A stretch of DNA of 64,000 nucleotides from Mycobacterium sp. (GTDB taxonomy: Bacteria; Actinomycetota; Actinomycetes; Mycobacteriales; Mycobacteriaceae), in NCBI GenBank assembly GCA_018401645.1, contig JAGYKK010000004.1:60254-124253 (forward strand). Reading direction: 5' to 3'. Positions 58,942 to 64,000 of the stretch are shown here, one piece after another. The notes beneath the pieces are model-generated. The model was given only the letters and a program-made list of their open reading frames with translations. It was not told the DNA's origin and did no database searches. Made by a program: the position numbers and the translations under genes. Within the stretch, counting starts at the first letter, position 1; the number at the start of each line of letters is the position of its first letter.

Positions 58942-60321
58942 ATGAAGTTCAATCAGTACTACCTCGAATGTTTGTCGCATGCGTCGTACCTGATCGGCGA
59001 CGAGAGCAGCGGTCGCGCCGTTGTCATCGATCCGCAGCGCGACGTCAGCGAGTACGTCGCCGATGCCAAGGAACTTGGTATGACCATCGAATTGGTCATA
59101 GAGACGCACTTCCATGCCGACTTCCTCTCCGGTCACCTCGAACTGGCCGAGGCGACCGGCGCCAAGATCGTCTACTCCTCCGTCGCCGAACCCGAGTTCG
59201 AGCACGTCGCCGTCACCGACGGTGAGCGTTACTCCCTCGGCGAGGTGCAACTGGAGTTCCGGCACACTCCGGGACACACCCCGGAGTCGATGAGCATCGT
59301 GATCTACGAGCATGCCGACGACACGGTTCCCTACGGTGTGCTGACCGGTGACACACTGTTCATCGGTGACGTCGGCCGACCCGACCTGCTCTCCTCGATC
59401 GGTTTCACCCGCGAGGAACTCGCCGACAAGCTCTACGACTCACTGCATGACCAACTGATGACACTGCCGGATTCCACCCGGGTATACCCGGCCCACGGTG
59501 CCGGCTCGTCGTGCGGCAAAAACCTGTCGACCGAACTCTGGTCGACCATGGGCGAGCAGCGCAAGACCAATTACGCGTTGCGCGCTCCCGACAAGGCAAC
59601 CTTCATGGATCTGGTGACCGAGGGCCAGCCGCCCGCACCCGGTTACTTCGTCTACAACGCGATCTTGAATCGTCAGGGCCGCGAACTTCTTGACGAGACC
59701 GCGATGCCGCCGGCGATGTCCTACGCCGAGGTCCACACGGCGGTGGCTGATGGAGCAGTGCTGGTCGATGGTCGCAATCCCGAGGAGTTCGGCTTGGGGC
59801 ACCTCAAGTCGGCGATCAACATCGGCTTGGCGGGCCGCTACGCGGAGTTCGCCGGTTCGGTCATCAAGCCCGACATCGACATTGTCCTGCTGACCGATCC
59901 CGGTCAGGAACTGGAAGGCAAGAACCGTTTGGCGCGAATAGGTTTCGACCGGGTGCTCGGCTACCTCAGCGAGCCGTATCAGGTGATGTTCGACCATCGC
60001 GATGACGTCACTGTCGCCTCCCGGCTGACCGCCAACGCCCTTGGCGAGCGGATCGCCGACGTGCCCGAGTTGCAAATGGTCGATGTGCGCAACCCCGGTG
60101 AAGCCGCCGCCGGCATGATCGCCGACGCGGTCAACATCCCGGTGGGCCAGTTGCCCGATCGGGTTGGTGAACTCGATCCGCGGAGGCCGACCGTCGTTTA
60201 TTGCGCCGGCGGCTACCGCTCATCGGTGGCGGCGAGCTTTCTGCGCCAGCGTGGCTTCGACGACGTCAGCGATGTCCTGGGCGGTTACAACGCCTGGGAC
60301 GAAGCCACTCAGAGCGTCTGA
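58942..60321 (+). CDS. Persulfide dioxygenase-rhodanese fusion (CstB-like MBL-fold protein)
   Basis: This is a 459-residue protein. The ATG at 58942 follows GGAGGA. The N-terminal metallo-beta-lactamase domain (1-250) has the iron-site motif THFHADFLSGH (H56, H58, D60), HTPGHTPES and GDTLFIGDVGRPDL, as in ETHE1. Two rhodanese domains follow. The first (about 250-360) has no active-site Cys, while the second carries CAGGYRSS (C421). This matches CstB-like enzymes, which oxidise low-molecular-weight persulfides to thiosulfate and sulfite. It overlaps the sqr gene (TGATG) and is probably controlled by the two upstream palindromes. Confidence 0.92.
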   Translation: MKFNQYYLECLSHASYLIGDESSGRAVVIDPQRDVSEYVADAKELGMTIELVIETHFHADFLSGHLELAEATGAKIVYSSVAEPEFEHVAVTDGERYSLGEVQLEFRHTPGHTPESMSIVIYEHADDTVPYGVLTGDTLFIGDVGRPDLLSSIGFTREELADKLYDSLHDQLMTLPDSTRVYPAHGAGSSCGKNLSTELWSTMGEQRKTNYALRAPDKATFMDLVTEGQPPAPGYFVYNAILNRQGRELLDETAMPPAMSYAEVHTAVADGAVLVDGRNPEEFGLGHLKSAINIGLAGRYAEFAGSVIKPDIDIVLLTDPGQELEGKNRLARIGFDRVLGYLSEPYQVMFDHRDDVTVASRLTANALGERIADVPELQMVDVRNPGEAAAGMIADAVNIPVGQLPDRVGELDPRRPTVVYCAGGYRSSVAASFLRQRGFDDVSDVLGGYNAWDEATQSV

Positions 60322-61523
60322 TGAGCACGGCAGCCAGGCACCGGGTCATCGTCGTGGGCGGTGGTACCGCCGGCATCACCGTCGCGGCGCGCCTGTTGCG
60401 CAAGGGCTACACCGACGTCGCGGTGATCGAACCCTCTGACAAGCACTATTACCAGGCAATGTGGACACTGGTCGGCGGGGGTCAGGCCCACGCCGGCCAG
60501 ACCGAACGCTCCGAGGCATCGGTGATGCCGAAGGGTGCGACGTGGATTCGCAAGTTTGCCGATGCCTTTGATCCGGAGAACAACACCGTCGCCTGCACGG
60601 ACGGTTCCACGTACGGCTACGACGTGCTCGTGGTGTGCCCGGGCATACAGCTGAACTGGGCCGCCACCGCGGGCCTGCCCGAGGCACTGGGCCACGGTGG
60701 GGTCTCGTCGAACTATCAATTCGATCTGGCCCCGCGGATGTGGGACTTCATTCGCACCACCCGATCGGGCAGTGCCGTGTTCATGATGCCGTCGGGTCCG
60801 ATCAAGTGCGCGGGCGCGCCGCAGAAGATCGCCTACCTGGCCGCTGACTACTGGCGCAGGGAAGGTGTGTTGAACAACATCGACATTCACCTGGTGGTCC
60901 CCACGCCGCGGATCTTCGGCATTGCGGCCATCGCGGACAACCTCGACAAGGTGATTGCCGGCTACGGCATCCAGTTGCACACGCTGTCGGAGGTGACAGC
61001 CGTTGACGCCGAGTCGCGCAAGGTGACGATCGCGGCGGTGGGTGAGGGTGGCACCGACACCACGCTGGCCTTCGATGTGCTGCACGCTGTTCCGCGCCAG
61101 TCCGCTCCCGACTGGGTGAAGTCCAGTCCGCTGTCGACCGGAGATCAGAACGGCTACGTCGAGGTGGACAAACACACACTGCAGCACGTGCGCTACCCAA
61201 ATGTCTTCGCTCTCGGTGACGCGGGGTCTACGCCAAACTCCAAGACCGGCGCCGCAATTCGCAAGCAGGCACCTGCGGTGGTCGACAACATCGACGCCTA
61301 CCTCAACGGCCGCCCACTGCCCGGCGCCTACGACGGATATGCGTCCTGCCCGATCGTCACGTCAGCCCACGACATGCTGCTTGCCGAGTTCGACTACGAC
61401 TTCAACCTCAAGCCGTCGTTCCCGGTGCTGGACCCGACCAAGCCGCACCGACCGTACTGGTACCTCAAAAAGTACGGCCTACCCTTCATGTACTGGAACC
61501 TGATGCTGAAGGGTCTCGCCTGA
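60321..61523 (+). CDS. sqr: Sulfide:quinone oxidoreductase
   Basis: This is a 400-residue FAD disulfide-reductase-fold protein. The FAD motif is VVGGGTAGITVAARLL (12-27), and the C-terminal FAD motif is VFALGDAGSTPNSKTGAAIRKQ. The two redox Cys expected for the mitochondrial/bacterial type fall in IKCAGAPQKIAYLA and YASCPIVTSAHDMLLAEF. It oxidises sulfide at the membrane and passes electrons to quinone, producing persulfide for the enzyme encoded upstream. The ATG overlaps that gene's stop. Its 3' end lies inside a tandem repeat (61511-61592). Confidence 0.92.
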   Translation: MSTAARHRVIVVGGGTAGITVAARLLRKGYTDVAVIEPSDKHYYQAMWTLVGGGQAHAGQTERSEASVMPKGATWIRKFADAFDPENNTVACTDGSTYGYDVLVVCPGIQLNWAATAGLPEALGHGGVSSNYQFDLAPRMWDFIRTTRSGSAVFMMPSGPIKCAGAPQKIAYLAADYWRREGVLNNIDIHLVVPTPRIFGIAAIADNLDKVIAGYGIQLHTLSEVTAVDAESRKVTIAAVGEGGTDTTLAFDVLHAVPRQSAPDWVKSSPLSTGDQNGYVEVDKHTLQHVRYPNVFALGDAGSTPNSKTGAAIRKQAPAVVDNIDAYLNGRPLPGAYDGYASCPIVTSAHDMLLAEFDYDFNLKPSFPVLDPTKPHRPYWYLKKYGLPFMYWNLMLKGLA

Positions 61524-61592
61524 GCGACCTCAGGCGGCAGGGTCTCGCCTGAGCGACCCCAGGCGGCAGGGCCTCGCCTGAGACTTCAGGCG
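61511..61592. terminator. Three tandem 29-bp hairpin repeats between convergent genes
   Basis: A 29-base unit is repeated about three times. In each copy CGCCTGAG is followed after a short loop by CTCAGGCG or a one-mismatch form: 61517-61536, 61546-61565 and 61575-61592. The first copy contains the sqr stop codon and the last contains the ptsH stop. Back-to-back hairpins without clear U-tracts between convergent genes suggest a bidirectional terminator expanded by tandem duplication of the sqr 3' end. Confidence 0.7.
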
Positions 61593-61843
61593 TCGAGATC
61601 CTGCTCGATCAGTTCGGCGACGGTCGCGACAACAGCCTCGTCGTCGGCCGTGATCGTGACCGCTGAGCCGTTGACGGCGCCGAGGGTCATGATCATCAGC
61701 GCCGAACCGGCATCGACCGGATCACCACCGTCGAGTGCCAGCGTTACCGGTACGCCGGCGTTGACCACGGCCTCGGCGATGACAGCGGCCGGGCGTGCGT
61801 GCAGTCCGACTGCCGAACCGACCGTCACGGTCTTACTGGGCAT
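61586..61843 (-). CDS. ptsH: HPr phosphocarrier protein
   Basis: This is an 85-residue protein. MPSKTVTVGSAVGLHARPAA contains the phosphorylated His of HPr (GLHARPA) close to residue 15. SALMIMTLGAVNGSAVTI matches the region that in Firmicutes carries the regulatory Ser; here the position is Ala-Leu-Met rather than a clear Ser46 kinase site, as usual in actinobacteria. It transfers phosphate from enzyme I to EIIA. AAGGAGCCC precedes the ATG at 61843. It lies 29 bases downstream of the EII gene, forming a fructose PTS operon. Confidence 0.94.
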   Translation of the reverse strand: MPSKTVTVGSAVGLHARPAAVIAEAVVNAGVPVTLALDGGDPVDAGSALMIMTLGAVNGSAVTITADDEAVVATVAELIEQDLDA

Positions 61844-61872
61844 GATGGGCTCCTTCGTTAGTTCACACGTTT

Positions 61873-63892
61873 TCATGTTGTGGCGAACGCGGCGTTCGCC
61901 TCCGCTTCGGCCTTCGGCTTTACGAACTGCTTGGCGGCGATCACAGCCAGAGCACCAATGACGGTACCGGCGGCCAGTGCCACAAGGAACCACAACAGCT
62001 TGCCGATTGCGAAGAAGACGAAGATCCCGCCGTGCGGGGCCTTCAGCGTCACGTCCAATGCCATGATCAGAGCACCCGTCACCGCGCCGCCGGCCATCAT
62101 CGACGGGATCACCCGGAACGGGTCGGCGGCGGCGAACGGGATGGCGCCCTCGGAAATGAACGATGCCCCCAGCAGCCAGGCCGCCCGACCGTTCTCCCGT
62201 TCCGGCTCGCTGAACAATCCCGGCCGCACCGTGGTGGCCAGGGCCATCGCCAGAGGTGGGACCATCCCGGCTGCCATGACCGCGGCCATGATTCGCAACG
62301 ACGACGGCTCGGCGATGCTCAGGCCGGCCGTCGCGAAGGCGTAAGCGGCCTTGTTCACCGGGCCGCCGAGATCGAAACACATCATCAGGCCCAGGATGAT
62401 CCCGAGCAGGATCACCGAACCACCGGACAATCCGCCCAGCCAGGTGGTCAGCCCTGAGGTGATTGCCGCCAGCGGCCGACCCAGCAGCAGGAACATCAGC
62501 AGACCGACCACCAGTGAGGCGAAAAGGGGGATCACCACCACGGGCATCAGCCCGCGGGCCCACTGCGGGACGTTGACCCGGCTGATCCAGAGCGCGGCGA
62601 AGCCCGCGATGAGACCGCCGACGATGCCGCGCATTGAAGATGAACCCGGCGCCGACGAACACCGCCACCGCACCGGCGGTGAAGCCGGGCGCCAGTCCCG
62701 GCCGGTCGGCGATCGCGAAGGCGATGTAGCCGGCCAGCGCCGGCACCAGGAAACCGAAGGCAAGCCCGCCGAGGGTGAACAACACCGCGCCCAGATACTG
62801 GGCCAGCCCACCATCGGGGAGGTTGGTCAGCGAGTTGCCGGTCGCGATGATGCGACCCAGCGAATCGGTCTTGCCCTCGGGCGTGTTGGCGATCTCATAA
62901 CCGGCCAGCAGGAACCCGAGAGCGATCAGCAGTCCGCCCGCGGCGACGAACGGGATCATGTAGCTCACGCCGGTCAGCAATATCTGACGAAGCCGCGTAC
63001 CCCACCCCAGGTTCGACGCCGCGACCTCGGGGGCGCCGCCGACCGGAACCGAGCCCTCGACCCGTGCGGCACTCGGATCATCGGCGGCTGCAACAGCTTC
63101 GGCGATCATCGCGTCGGGCTCGTTGATCGCCCTCTTGACCCCTGAGGCGATCACCGGCTTGCCGGCGAAGCGCCGGCGATCCCTGACTCCGACGTCGGTG
63201 GCGAAGATGACTGCATCGGCCCCGGCAATCGTCGCGGCGGCCAGTGGCGTGCTGCCCGAAGAGCCCTGGGTCTCGACCGTGAGCGCCACGCCGGCCCGCT
63301 GGGCGGCCAACGTGAGCGCATCGGCGGCCATGTAGGTGTGCGCGATCCCGGTCGGGCAGGCGGTGATTGCGATGATCGACTTCCCCTGTGGCGCAACGGC
63401 GGGCGCGAGTGCCGGGGCACCATGGCGGGTGTCGTCCGGGCTGACTATGTCGTCGACGAGTGCGACGATCTCGGAGTCGGTCGTTGCCGCGCGCAGCGAC
63501 GCCACGAAAGCCGGACGCACCAGTGCCCGGGCCAGGCTCGACAGCAACGCCATGTGCTCAGCGCCCGCCCCCTCCGGCGCGGCGATGAGGAACACCAGAT
63601 CGGCGGGGCCGTCGGGGGCGCCGAAGTCGACCGCGGGCCGTAACCGCACGAACCCGATCGAGGCATGCCTGACCGAGGCAGATCGGCAGTGCGGGATGGC
63701 GATCCCGCCGGGCAGGCCGGTCGCGGACTGTGCCTCCCTGGCCAGGATGGCGCGCCGCAGTCCCCGGGCGTCACCGGTGCGGCCCGCGGCCGCGAAAAGG
63801 CCGGCCAGTCGCTCGATCACGGCCTGCTTGTCAGAGCCGGCATCGACATCCAGTAACACCAGGTCGGGACTGATGATCGGGGGAATCGTCAT
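61873..63892 (-). pseudogene. fruA: Fructose-specific PTS enzyme IIABC, one frameshift
   Basis: The first frame from 63892 encodes EIIA (about 1-150; phospho-His in GGIAIPHCR) and EIIB (SIIAITACPTGIAHTYMAA, phospho-Cys). It then encodes the first half of membrane domain EIIC (GVSYMIPFVAAGGLLIALGF). Near 62633 it loses frame in VGAGFIFN | RGIVGGLIAGFAALW. The remaining EIIC continues in the second frame to 61873 (SFISEGAIPFAAADPFRVIPSMM). The joined 670-residue protein is a complete fructose transporter, so a single base error is plausible. The start overlaps the stop of the upstream gene (ATGA). Confidence 0.88.
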
Positions 63893-64000
63893 GGGGTCGC
63901 TTTCGGTTCGGAGTCGGAGTCTGGGTCGGAGTCTGGGTCGGGGCCGCGAACGGCCGTGATCGCGACGTCGTCGAGGGTGATGCCTTCGGCTTCCAGGCAG
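63889..64000 (-). CDS. C-terminal end of an upstream gene, probably 1-phosphofructokinase, cut by window edge
   Basis: An open frame enters from the right edge, encodes CLEAEGITLDDVAITAVRGP, then an acidic DPDSDPDSDSE tail, and stops with TGA overlapping the fruA ATG. In actinobacterial fructose operons pfkB (fruK) precedes fruA, and the position and coupling fit. The visible 36 residues carry no diagnostic motif, so the identity is inferred from context only. Confidence 0.45.
   Translation of the reverse strand, partial: CLEAEGITLDDVAITAVRGPDPDSDPDSDSEPKATP

Overview
The window reads as a piece of a high-GC actinobacterial chromosome, almost certainly a non-tuberculous member of the Mycobacteriaceae. 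The basis is established family knowledge: a type VII secretion locus whose gene order and Esx sequences match the mycobacterial ESX-2 locus, a CYP138-type P450 with a divergent TetR regulator, F420-type LLM oxidoreductases, FadD/FadE fatty-acid genes, recCBD, a GreA homologue resembling mycobacterial Rv3788, and DUF4185. No RNA gene, insertion sequence, integrase or CRISPR array was recognised.

Layout. 1-5.4 kb: an amidohydrolase cut by the window edge, a rhomboid protease, a secreted protein, the tail end of a lost Kup potassium transporter, an FAD monooxygenase and a frameshifted hydrolase. 5.5-13 kb: acyl-CoA ligase, LLM oxidoreductase, hydrolase, HugZ-like protein, SLC13-type permease, Gre-like factor and quinone oxidoreductase. 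13-21.3 kb: recC-recB-recD, with recD broken. 21.4-26.1 kb: acyl-CoA metabolism (CoA transferase, thioesterase, acyl-CoA dehydrogenase, alcohol dehydrogenase). 26.2-29.0 kb: heavily frameshifted MgtE-domain/Nramp metal transport pair and a GNAT gene, closed by four copies of a 16-bp repeat. 29.0-33.1 kb: alcohol dehydrogenase / Baeyer-Villiger monooxygenase / DUF4185 operon. 33.1-38.4 kb: a C39-like peptidase, TetR plus cyp138 with twin palindromes, a methyltransferase enclosed by two paralogous small proteins, and a SnoaL-like protein. 38.4-41.7 kb: three heavily frameshifted genes (epimerase, FAD oxidoreductase, AlkA-like glycosylase). 41.7-48.8 kb: aquaporin and glutamate synthase gltBD. 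50.0-58.8 kb: esxD-esxC-espG2-MinD-like-eccD2-mycP2-eccE2-eccA2. 58.8-61.5 kb: persulfide dioxygenase/rhodanese and sulfide:quinone oxidoreductase behind two CsoR/CstR-type palindromes. 61.5-64 kb: fructose PTS (HPr, EIIABC and the end of an upstream gene).

Two themes stand out. First, the ESX-2 locus begins directly at esxD: eccB2, eccC2 and the PE/PPE pair that precede esxD in M. tuberculosis are absent, and an LLM gene and gltBD occupy that side. Second, long intact stretches (about 11.5-20.2, 29-38.4 and 41.7-61.5 kb) alternate with patches where apparent single-base losses, often in G/C runs, break nearly every gene. That pattern could be sequence error or real decay, and broken genes are labelled with that caveat.
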